From: Actinophytocola sp963825445
GTDB taxonomy: Bacteria; Actinomycetota; Actinomycetes; Mycobacteriales; Pseudonocardiaceae
Assembly (NCBI GenBank): GCA_963825445.1
Contig: CAWGTM010000020.1
Span: 806,001-870,000 of the forward strand
Direction: 5' to 3'
DNA: 64,000 nucleotides
Shown here: piece by piece, positions 35,782 to 44,038 of the stretch
Layout of the letters: the number at the start of each line of letters is the position of its first letter
Numbering within the stretch: position 1 is the stretch's first letter
The notes under the pieces: generated by a model
What the model was told of the DNA's origin: nothing
Databases searched by the model: none
Seen by the model: only the letters and a program-made list of their open reading frames with translations
Program-made: the position numbers and the translations under genes

Positions 35782-36557
35782 CCACCGTCTTCGCGCACGT
35801 CACCGACGTGCACATCGGTCAGGGCGACGGGGTGGCCGCCCGCCGGCGCACGGCGGCCGTGGTCGAGTACCTGGCGGGGCTGCCCGGTCCGCTGGCGGCC
35901 GTGCTGCTGACCGGCGACATCGCCGACCACGGACTGCCGGCCGAGTACCGGGAGGCGGCCGAACTGCTGGCCCCGCTCGCGGCGCCGGTGCTGCCGTGCC
36001 CCGGCAACCACGACGAGCGGATCGCCTACCAGCGCGCGTTCCTCGGCGAACCGGACACGGGCGGGCTGCCGGTCGACCGGGTGCACCGGGTGGCGGGCGC
36101 GACGTTCGCCATGTGCGACTCGTCGATCCCCGGCGCGGACGACGGTTACCTGTCCGACGACACCCTCGGCTGGTTGGACAAGGTCCTGTCGGAGACACCG
36201 GACGAGCCGGCGTTCGTGTGCTTCCACCACCCGCCGGTGCCGCTGCACGTTCCCTTCGTGGACGGCATCCGCCTGACGGGCGAGGACCGGTTGGCCGCCG
36301 TGCTGGCCGACCATCCCCACGTGGTGGCAGTCCTGTGTGGACACGCCCATGTCGCTGCGGCCACGACGTTCGCCGGGCTGCCGCTGCTGGTGGGCGGCGG
36401 CGTGGTGTCGACGCTGCGCATGCTGCCGTGGGAGGGCGGCCCGGACATCGACTACGACCTGCCGCCGACCGTCGCCTTCCATGTGTTGGGAGACGACGGC
36501 CGGCTGACCACGCACTACCGAGTTGTGCCGGTCACTTCAGGTGATACGCGCGGATAA
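35778..36557 (+). CDS. Metallophosphoesterase (CpdA/Icc-like)
   Basis: A 259-residue class III phosphodiesterase. Metal ligands are in order: VTDVHIGQGD (D-x-H), LLTGDIADHGLPAE (GD), CPGNHDERI (GNHD), VCFHHPPVP (His) and VLCGHAHVAAATTF (GHxH). Similar proteins hydrolyse cyclic nucleotides or glycerophosphodiesters; the substrate is not determined. The start overlaps chdC. The last nine codons (after VVPVT) run into the tail of the convergent S8 relic, so its natural C-terminus may have been altered by that rearrangement. Confidence 0.87.
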   Translation: MTTVFAHVTDVHIGQGDGVAARRRTAAVVEYLAGLPGPLAAVLLTGDIADHGLPAEYREAAELLAPLAAPVLPCPGNHDERIAYQRAFLGEPDTGGLPVDRVHRVAGATFAMCDSSIPGADDGYLSDDTLGWLDKVLSETPDEPAFVCFHHPPVPLHVPFVDGIRLTGEDRLAAVLADHPHVVAVLCGHAHVAAATTFAGLPLLVGGGVVSTLRMLPWEGGPDIDYDLPPTVAFHVLGDDGRLTTHYRVVPVTSGDTRG

Positions 36558-37351
36558 TGGTCTGCTTCAGTTGACGGACCCGGGGAGGCTCATGTTGCCG
36601 GCGGCGATCACGAAGAGCGTGCCGTTCCCGGCGGACAGGGTGTTGACGGCCTCCTCCATCGGGTCGATCCCGGGGTAGTCGAAGCCGCCGATGCTCATGT
36701 TGACGATGTCGGCGCCCTGGTCGACCGCCCACTGCATGCCGGCGATGATCGTGGAGTCGGTGCCGGAACCCCAGTCGTCGAGCACCTTGCCGTCCAAGAT
36801 GGACGTTCCACTCGCGACACCCCGGTACTTGCCGCCCGACCGGGCACCGGTGTCGGCGAGGATCGCCGCGACGTGGGTGCCGTGGCCGTTACGGTCGACA
36901 GTGTCCGGGGTGTCGGTGAAGTTCTGTTCGGCGATCTCGTGGTTGACGGCCGACAGGGTCCGTGCCGAGTGGGCCGAGGGCGGCGCGTCACCCGTGACGA
37001 TCAACGGCATGCGGTCGGTGTAGCCGAACTCGAGGAGTGTCGTGATGTCGAACAGCCGGGGGTCCACCCGGCCGCTGTCCACCAACCGCTGTGCGTCGGC
37101 CGGTACGAGTGGGTGTGGCCGTCCATCGTGCGCGCGGAGAACGTGATGCCTTCCCGGCCGGCCGCGGGTCGCACCGCCTTCGGCCGACCGTCGATGACCG
37201 TCACGCGATCGCCCGTCACGAGCGTGACGGTGTGTTCGGTTCCCGCTGGTTGCGGCGCTGTGGCGCCCTGGTCGGCGGTGGCCGTGGTGACGGTGCTGAA
37301 CACCAGCCCCACCACGATCCCGCCGATGCCGAGTCTTCTCCTGGACAACAC
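36532..37351 (-). pseudogene. S8 protease relic with internal deletions
   Basis: A shrunken paralogue of the three S8 proteases upstream. It keeps the signal region (VLSRRRLGIGGIVVGLVFST, GTG at 37351) and prodomain LVTGDRVTVIDGRPKAV, then shifts frame near 37100. One deletion joins RTLSAVN directly to HEIAEQNFTDTP, removing the catalytic-Asp strand. The GHGTHVAAIL (His) and FVIAAGN (oxyanion Asn) regions remain. A second deletion of about 700 codons joins this to the terminal QTIIRAYHLK, removing the catalytic Ser. It cannot encode an active protease. Confidence 0.88.
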
Positions 37352-37443
37352 CTGGGCTCCTCCGATGTCGTCGGTGACTGGAAGACGTCGGTGGAACCCG
37401 ATGTGTCGCGGAGCGGGCGCCGGAACGCCCGCTCCGCACGGAA

Positions 37444-40400
37444 CTACTTCAGGTGGTACGCGCGGATGATGGTCTGTTCCACGGTGTTGCCGTCCCGGTC
37501 CTTCGCCGATGCCCGCAGTGACACGGAATCCGCGTTCGCCGGGTGGTTGAGGACCGCGACCGTGTCGAGCAGGACGGGTGCCCGCTTCCAGGTCTTGCCC
37601 TCGTCGTAGGACACCTCGACCTTGACGCCGCGCGCCCGTTCCGTGTCGCCGCCGTTGCGTTGCAGCAGCACGGGAACGGCGAACGGCCGTCCGGCCGGCG
37701 CCGCGTACCCGGCGTCGAGCCTCGGGTGGAACCGCAGCACCGACACGTCCTGCGGCTCGAGTTCGCCCGGAGCGGCGGTGTCGGAGGAGAACGTCCACTC
37801 GGCGCTGACCTCGGTGGCCAGGTCGAACGGCGCACCGCGGGCGGCGTCCACGGTCACCCGCAGGTCGCTCTCCCCGGCCGGCACCTCGAAGACACCACCG
37901 GGCGTCGCCGTCTCGCCGATCAGCTCGTCGCCCGAGTACACCCGGGTGACGGCCGACGTGGTGGCCGAGAACCCGGCGTTGCCGGCCGAGTCACCGAACA
38001 GCGGCGCCTCCACGATCAGCGTGTCGTCCGCCCGGTACACCCAGCCGCCGGGGAACCCGTCGTCCGGAAGGGACGGACCGAACATCCCGTGGTTGACCCG
38101 GGCGTCGTAGGTCCGCCCGGCCTCGTAGTCGGCCAGCGCCGAGAGGTAACTGACCTCGTCGACCTCGCCGTTCACCTGGCTGGTGCGTGAACTCCACCGC
38201 ACGTTGTCGGTGGTCACCAGCTCGGTTCGCTTGCCGGGCAACGACAAGCTCTGCACGACACCGAAGGCGAACGCGGAACCGACTACCGGGCTGGGGAACA
38301 CCGCCCGGCTTCCCGTGCGATCCGTGCCCTGCGACCCGATGTCCACCCGGACGGTGGCCAGGTCGGCCGGCTTCACGACCTCGGTCAGCCCGGTCGGGAA
38401 CTCGCCCTTCGGGAACCAGGTGAGGCCGTAGAACGTGCCGTCCGCACTGCTCCACTGGGTGTTCACCTTGCCGGTGAGGACCTCGCCGGCCGGCGGCGGC
38501 GGTCCGAGCTGCGCGGTCGACATGAGGCTGAGGTCGTCGATCAGGAACGCGCTCCCGTAGGAGTACTGGGAGTCGACGGACAGGCCGATGTCGCCCAACA
38601 GCAGCGTCGCGCCGTCGGGTGGGGTGATCTCGATCGGCTTGGCGGTGCGCGCGTCGACCGTGATCGTGGCGTCGGCGGTCAGCTCGAAGTTGGGCTGTAC
38701 CACCATGTTGAAGTGCGGATCACCGGTGACAACCAGGTGCTCCATGAGATAGCGGCCCTTCGGCAGCCGAATCTCGGCGCTGCCGTCCGGGTCGGACACG
38801 AAGTTGAAGTAGCTGAGGCTCTGCCCGAGCAGCGACGTGTCGTTCTCCGGGGCCGGTTCGCCGTTCTCGTCGAGGTAGTCGATGGTGAGGTTGTAGCTCT
38901 CGACCTCCCGCACCACACCGATCGGGGTGCGGACCGACGTCTCGCCGGCCGTGGCGACCACCGTGCCGCCCAACGCCCCGTCGGTGGTCCCGACCTTCGT
39001 GTCGGCCGTGACCGACACCTCGGCCGTGCCGCCGGCGGGCACCGTGACCTCGTCGGCGCTGAGGCTGAACAGGCCTTCGGCCGCGTCGGTGTCGAGTGAC
39101 AGCGCGAGCGTCACGTCGGCGGCCGAGGTGTTGCGGTAGGAGAACGACTTCGTGATCGGCTGGTCGTCGTCGTGGGGCCAGACCTGGAGTCCGAGGCTGA
39201 CGTTCGTCGGCTCGCTGACCACCGTCTGCTCGATCGCCCGTGCGACGTCGACGCGGCCGGCGCCCTGCGCGTACTCACCCAGGTCGGGATTCGGCTTGGC
39301 GGACGCGGTGAGCGCCGCCTTGAGCTGGGCGCCCGTCCAGTCCGGGTGCTGCTGGGCGAGCAGCGCGGCCGCGCCCGCCACGTGCGGGGTGGCCATCGAC
39401 GTACCGGAAAGCGCCGTGTAACCCGGCTCCACCGGGTCGCCGATCGCACCGTCGGAGTGCAGCGCGGCCACGATGTCCACGCCGGGCGCGGTGATGTCCG
39501 GCTTCAGGCCGCCGTCGCCCACTCGTGGACCCCTGCTGGAGAAGTCGGCCAGCTGGTCCTCGCGGTCGACCGCGCCGACCGTCAACGCGGCCTCGGCCGA
39601 GCCGGGCGTGCCGACGGTCTCGTCGCCGCCCGCGTTGCCGGCGGCGATCACGAAGAGCGTGCCGTGTTCGGCGGACAGGGTGTTGACCGCCTCCTCCATC
39701 GGGTCGATCCCCGGGAGGTCACCGCCGCCGAGGCTCAGGTTCACCACGTCGGCGCCCTGCTCGGCCGCCCACTCCATGCCCGCGATGATCCAGGACTCCG
39801 CGCCGGAGCCGAAGTCGTCGAGCACCTTGCCGTCCAGAATGGACGCTCCACTCGCGACACCGCGGAACCTGCCGCCCGACTGGGCGCCCGTGCCGGCGAC
39901 GATCGACGCGACGTGCGTGCCGTGGCCGTAGTGGTCCACGTTGTCCGGTGCCTCGGAGAAGTTCTGTTCGGCGATCTCACGGTCGGCGAGGTCGGGGTGG
40001 GTCTGGTCGACACCCGTGTCGAGCACGGCGACCGTGGTGCCCGTGCCGACGTAGCCGGCCTCCCAGGCGGCGGGTGCGCCGATCTGGGGAACGCTGTGGT
40101 CCAGCAGGGACTTCCGCTTGCCGTCGAGCCACACCTTCGACACGCCCGCAGTGCGGGTGCCGGCGGTCAGCTCGCCCCACAGCGCGCCCGTGGCGTCGGC
40201 CACCACGGCCACGCCGTTCACCGACGGCAGGTCGCGCCCGGCGCGGGCAGCCATGGGCAGCGCGTCGCCGGTGACGATCAGCGGCATGCGGTCGTCGTAG
40301 CCGAACTCGAGGAGCGCGGTGATGTCGAACAGCCTGCGGTCCACGCGGCCGCTGTTCACCAGCTTCCTGGCGTCGGCCGGCACGACGTAGTGGTGGCCCT

Positions 40401-40629
40401 GTGCCGACTGCGTCGAGAAGGCCATGCCCTCTCGGCCGGCCGCCGGGGTCACGGTGGTCGGCCGCCCGTCCGTGACCGTCACCCGGTCGCCCGTGACGAG
40501 CGTGATGGTCTGCTGATCGCCTGTCGGTCGGCGTGTGTCCGCCGCGCGGTCAGCGGTCGCGGTGGTGACGGTGCTGAGCACCAACCCCACCACGAGCCCG
40601 CCGACGCCCAATCTTCTCCCTGATCCCAC
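37444..40629 (-). CDS. Secreted S8 subtilisin-like serine protease 1
   Basis: A 1061-residue protein. Signal peptide: VGGLVVGLVLSTVTTATA (about 9-26). The prodomain starts TITLVTGDRVTV. The catalytic residues are Asp204 (VAVLDTGVDQTHPDL), His236 (YGHGTHVASI), oxyanion Asn332 (IAAGNAGG) and Ser411 (SGTSMATPHVAGA). From about residue 490 come beta-rich domains, and the end is VEQTIIRAYHLK. Length and layout match large exported actinobacterial S8 peptidases. The paralogues at 40832 and 44039 share the order from end to end, so the three arose by tandem duplication. Likely extracellular protein degradation. Confidence 0.94.
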   Translation of the reverse strand: MGSGRRLGVGGLVVGLVLSTVTTATADRAADTRRPTGDQQTITLVTGDRVTVTDGRPTTVTPAAGREGMAFSTQSAQGHHYVVPADARKLVNSGRVDRRLFDITALLEFGYDDRMPLIVTGDALPMAARAGRDLPSVNGVAVVADATGALWGELTAGTRTAGVSKVWLDGKRKSLLDHSVPQIGAPAAWEAGYVGTGTTVAVLDTGVDQTHPDLADREIAEQNFSEAPDNVDHYGHGTHVASIVAGTGAQSGGRFRGVASGASILDGKVLDDFGSGAESWIIAGMEWAAEQGADVVNLSLGGGDLPGIDPMEEAVNTLSAEHGTLFVIAAGNAGGDETVGTPGSAEAALTVGAVDREDQLADFSSRGPRVGDGGLKPDITAPGVDIVAALHSDGAIGDPVEPGYTALSGTSMATPHVAGAAALLAQQHPDWTGAQLKAALTASAKPNPDLGEYAQGAGRVDVARAIEQTVVSEPTNVSLGLQVWPHDDDQPITKSFSYRNTSAADVTLALSLDTDAAEGLFSLSADEVTVPAGGTAEVSVTADTKVGTTDGALGGTVVATAGETSVRTPIGVVREVESYNLTIDYLDENGEPAPENDTSLLGQSLSYFNFVSDPDGSAEIRLPKGRYLMEHLVVTGDPHFNMVVQPNFELTADATITVDARTAKPIEITPPDGATLLLGDIGLSVDSQYSYGSAFLIDDLSLMSTAQLGPPPPAGEVLTGKVNTQWSSADGTFYGLTWFPKGEFPTGLTEVVKPADLATVRVDIGSQGTDRTGSRAVFPSPVVGSAFAFGVVQSLSLPGKRTELVTTDNVRWSSRTSQVNGEVDEVSYLSALADYEAGRTYDARVNHGMFGPSLPDDGFPGGWVYRADDTLIVEAPLFGDSAGNAGFSATTSAVTRVYSGDELIGETATPGGVFEVPAGESDLRVTVDAARGAPFDLATEVSAEWTFSSDTAAPGELEPQDVSVLRFHPRLDAGYAAPAGRPFAVPVLLQRNGGDTERARGVKVEVSYDEGKTWKRAPVLLDTVAVLNHPANADSVSLRASAKDRDGNTVEQTIIRAYHLK

Positions 40630-40674
40630 CTGAACCTCCCGGTCGTGTGCCCGTGAGGCTGGGAGCCACCAGTT

Positions 40675-40699
40675 CAGCTATACGCTGTGTGTATAGCTG
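40675..40699. promoter_or_regulatory. Palindrome CAGCTATAC-N7-GTATAGCTG
   Basis: Perfect 9-bp arms around GCTGTGT, 46 bp upstream of the S8 protease 1 start. The arms contain TATAC/GTATA, so it could be a regulator site of GntR-like spacing overlapping a -10 region. No equivalent palindrome is evident before the other two S8 genes. Confidence 0.55.
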
Positions 40700-40831
40700 G
40701 CGAATGCTGTCCGGTTGTGATGGTCCGGCTACCCCCAGTCCCCAAATGACCGTATCGACCATCCGGACGGGTGACAATAGGCAGATCGAGGGCGGCCGGC
40801 GGGCCGAGTGACCCGCCGGCCGCCCCTCGGC

Positions 40832-43800
40832 TCATTTCAGGTGATACGCGCGAATGATCGTCTGCTTCACCGTGTTGCCTTCGCGGTCGGCCGCCGATGC
40901 CCGCAGTGACACGGACGTGGCGTCGGCCGGATGGTCGAGCATGGCGATGCTGCCGACGACGCGAGCCGCCTCCCAGGTGGCGCCCTCGTCGTAGGAGACC
41001 TCGACCGCGAGGTTCCGCGGTCGTTCGACGGCACCGCCGTTGCGTTGCAGCGCAACGGGAACGGGGAACCGCCGCCCCGCCGGTGCCGCGTTGTCGTCGT
41101 CGAGCTTCGGGTTGTACCGCAGCACCGACACGTCGAGCGGTTCCGGATCATTCGGCGGGGCGTGGGCCGAGGTGAACGTCCACTCGGCACTGACGGTGGT
41201 CGCGAGATCGAACGGTGCGCCCCGGCTGGCCGTGACGGTCATCCGGTAGTCGCGTTCCTCCTCCGGCACGGGGATGAATCCGACGTAGTGGGGATACTCG
41301 CCGATCAGTTCATCATCCGAGTACACCTTGATGCCGCCCGCGGTGGTGTAGTACGTCCAGCCACCGTTGCCGTTCGCGTCACCGAACAGCGGCACGTTGA
41401 TGTTCAGGTCGTCGCCGTTGCGGGTGGCGAAGGTGGCGGAACTGGCGTTCGGCAGGGCAGGCCCGAACATCCCGTAGCCGACCCGTTCGGCATAGGGTCG
41501 CCCGGCGCGGTGGGCGCGCCGCCCGGAGACATAAGTGATCTCCGTGCCTTCATCGTTGGCCTGGATGGTGTCCGAGCCCCACTCCAGACCCTCGGTGTAG
41601 AGGTACTCGGTGCGGTGGGCGGGCAGCGGGAAGATCTGCAGGCTCGTGTACCCGTTCGAACTACCGCCGACCGGATCCGCATAGCGCAGGCGTGCGCCCG
41701 TGCGGTTGGTACCCTGCGCCGCGATGTCCACGTGGACGGTGGCCAACTCGCTCCGGTCGACGACCTTCGTGATGCCGGTGTACATCTTGTCCTGCTGGAA
41801 CCAACTGAAGCCGTAGAACTCGTCGTTCGGTCCCCGCCACTGGGAGTTGACCCTGGCGAAGAGGGTGTCCCCGGCCGGCGCCGGCGGCCCGAGATGCGCG
41901 GTCGACAGTAAGGCCGCGTCGGTGCCGATCAACGCCCCCAGGATCTCCCTGCCCGGGGTCCGGAGGTCGTAGCCGACATCGCCGAGCAGCGGGGTCACCC
42001 CGGCGGGCGGGGTGACGTCGATCGGCTTCGCCGTCCGCGCGTCGGCCGTGACCGTGGTGTCGGCCGTCAACTCGATGCTCGGTTGGACGAGCCAGTACGT
42101 GCGAGCGTTCTCGTCGGGAGCGGCGATGACGTGGTCGAGCAGGTAGCGACCTTCCCTCAGGGCGATCTCGACCGAGCCATCGTCGCCGGACCAGTACTCC
42201 CGGTAGTCGTTGGTGAGGCCATGCACCACGCTCTGGTTGTTCGGCGTGGGTCGGCCGTTCTCGTCGAGGTACTTGATGGTCAGCGTGTGGGTCTCGTACT
42301 CCCGCATCACGCCGACCGGGGTGCGCACCGAGACGCCGTCCGCTGTGGCGACGACCGTGGCGGAGCGTGGGCCGTCAGTGGTGCCGACCCGTGTGTCGGC
42401 CGTGACCGACACCTGGGCCGTGCCGCCCGCCGGGACGGTGAGTTCGGTGGCGCTCAGGGTGAAGGTGCCGTCGGAGTCGACCGACAGCGCGAGCGTCACG
42501 TCGGTGGCCGAGGAGTTGTGGTAAGTCAACGGTTTCGTGACGGGTTCGTCGTCGTCGTGGGGCCAGGCCTGGGATCCGAAGTCGATGCTCGCGGGTTCGG
42601 CGACCACGGACTGGGTGACGGCCCGGGCCACGTCGACGCGACCGGCGCCCTGCTCGTACTCGCCGAGGTCCGGGTTCGCCTTGGCGGTCCCGGTGATCGC
42701 GGCCTTGAGCTGGGCGCCGGTCCAGTCCGGGTGTTGTTGGGCGAGCAGCGCGGCGGCACCGGCTACGTGCGGGGCGGCCATGGAGGTGCCGGAGTTCGCG
42801 ACGTGGCCGGTGCCGCCGGCCTCGGCCGCCACGATGTCCAAGCCCGGCGCCGTGACGTCGGGCTTCAGACCGCCGTCGCCGGGAGTGGGGCCCTGGCTGG
42901 AGAAGTACGCCAACTGGTCGTCGCGGTCGACCCCGCCGACGGTCAGGGCCGCGGCCGCCGAGCCGGGTGAGCTGATGGACTCCGCCATCCCGGCGTTGCC
43001 GGCCGCGATCACGAAGAGCGTGCCGTGCTCGGCGGACAGGGTGTTCACCGCTTCTTCGATCGGGTCGATCCCGGGAAGGTCCTGGCCGCCGAGGCTCAGG
43101 TTCACGATGTCGGCGCCCTGGGCGACCGCCCACTGCATGCCGGTGATGATCTCCGAGTCCTGGCCGGAGCCGTCGTCGTCGAGGACCTTGCCGTCGAGGA
43201 TGGCCGCGCCGTTGGCGACGCCCCGGTAGGTGGTGCCGGTGCCGGCCACGGTCGAGGCGACGTGCGTGCCGTGCCCGACGCGGTCGACGTTGTCCGGTGC
43301 GGCGCTGAAGTTCTGTTCGGCGATCTCGCGGTCGGCGAGGTCGGGGTGGTTCTGGTCGACGCCCGTGTCGAGCACGGCGACCGTCACACCGGCACCGGTG
43401 TAGCCGGCCTCCCAGGCGGCGGGGGCGCCGATCTGCGCGGTGCTGCGGTCGAGCGTCGCCTTGCGCTTGCCGTCGAGCCAGATCCTGCCCGTCGCGCCGC
43501 GGTGGGTGGTGAGTTCGGTCCACCGCGCGCCGGTCGGGTCGGCCTCCACGGCTACCCCGCCGACGGCCGGCAGGGCGCGACCGGACCGCGGGGTCTGCCC
43601 CGTGACGATCAGCGGCGCGCCGTCGGTGTAGCCGTACTCGAGCAGGGTGGTGATGTCGAACAGCCGGCGGTCCACGCGGTCGAGCAGTCCCCGCGTGTCG
43701 TCGGGGAAGACGTAGGTGTGGCCGTCGGCCGTGTGGGTGGAGAAGGTCGTGCCCTCGCGACCGGCGGCGGGGGTGATCGCCTTGGCCTCGCCGCCGACGA

Positions 43801-43948
43801 GCGTGACCCGGTCGCCCGTGACGAGCGTGACGGTCTGGTGAAGGTCCGGTGGGTCTGCGGGTTTCTCGGCGGCCGCGGTGGTGACGGTGCTGAGCACCAG
43901 TCCCGTCGCCACCGCGCCGATTCCGAGTCTTCTGAGTGGTGTCACCAC
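40832..43948 (-). CDS. Secreted S8 subtilisin-like serine protease 2
   Basis: A 1038-residue paralogue. Signal peptide: LGIGAVATGLVLSTVTTAAA. The prodomain starts TVTLVTGDRVTLVGGEA. Catalytic motifs: VAVLDTGVDQNHPDL (Asp), VGHGTHVASTVAGTG (His), FVIAAGNAGMAESI (Asn), NSGTSMAAPHVAGAAALL (Ser). The C-terminal half has the same beta-domains and ends QTIIRAYHLK. Divergence from protease 1 is greatest in the middle of the C-terminal half (around the segment starting DVGYDLRTPG), which could tune substrate choice. The start has no strong ribosome site; ATG follows CACC-type bases. Confidence 0.93.
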   Translation of the reverse strand: MVTPLRRLGIGAVATGLVLSTVTTAAAEKPADPPDLHQTVTLVTGDRVTLVGGEAKAITPAAGREGTTFSTHTADGHTYVFPDDTRGLLDRVDRRLFDITTLLEYGYTDGAPLIVTGQTPRSGRALPAVGGVAVEADPTGARWTELTTHRGATGRIWLDGKRKATLDRSTAQIGAPAAWEAGYTGAGVTVAVLDTGVDQNHPDLADREIAEQNFSAAPDNVDRVGHGTHVASTVAGTGTTYRGVANGAAILDGKVLDDDGSGQDSEIITGMQWAVAQGADIVNLSLGGQDLPGIDPIEEAVNTLSAEHGTLFVIAAGNAGMAESISSPGSAAAALTVGGVDRDDQLAYFSSQGPTPGDGGLKPDVTAPGLDIVAAEAGGTGHVANSGTSMAAPHVAGAAALLAQQHPDWTGAQLKAAITGTAKANPDLGEYEQGAGRVDVARAVTQSVVAEPASIDFGSQAWPHDDDEPVTKPLTYHNSSATDVTLALSVDSDGTFTLSATELTVPAGGTAQVSVTADTRVGTTDGPRSATVVATADGVSVRTPVGVMREYETHTLTIKYLDENGRPTPNNQSVVHGLTNDYREYWSGDDGSVEIALREGRYLLDHVIAAPDENARTYWLVQPSIELTADTTVTADARTAKPIDVTPPAGVTPLLGDVGYDLRTPGREILGALIGTDAALLSTAHLGPPAPAGDTLFARVNSQWRGPNDEFYGFSWFQQDKMYTGITKVVDRSELATVHVDIAAQGTNRTGARLRYADPVGGSSNGYTSLQIFPLPAHRTEYLYTEGLEWGSDTIQANDEGTEITYVSGRRAHRAGRPYAERVGYGMFGPALPNASSATFATRNGDDLNINVPLFGDANGNGGWTYYTTAGGIKVYSDDELIGEYPHYVGFIPVPEEERDYRMTVTASRGAPFDLATTVSAEWTFTSAHAPPNDPEPLDVSVLRYNPKLDDDNAAPAGRRFPVPVALQRNGGAVERPRNLAVEVSYDEGATWEAARVVGSIAMLDHPADATSVSLRASAADREGNTVKQTIIRAYHLK

Positions 43949-43980
43949 TCAGACGTTAGCGACCGCCGGGGCCGGAGCAC

Positions 43981-43998
43981 GTCCCCCAAACCGGGGAC
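43981..43998. terminator. Hairpin GTCCCC-N6-GGGGAC
   Basis: Perfect 6-bp arms with a CAAACC loop in the 90-bp gap between S8 protease 3 (upstream on the minus strand) and S8 protease 2. It could terminate the former or act as a regulator site for the latter. Confidence 0.4.
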
Positions 43999-44038
43999 AG
44001 GGTGGCGCACAACGTTTCGGGCGCCACCCCGTCCTTGT

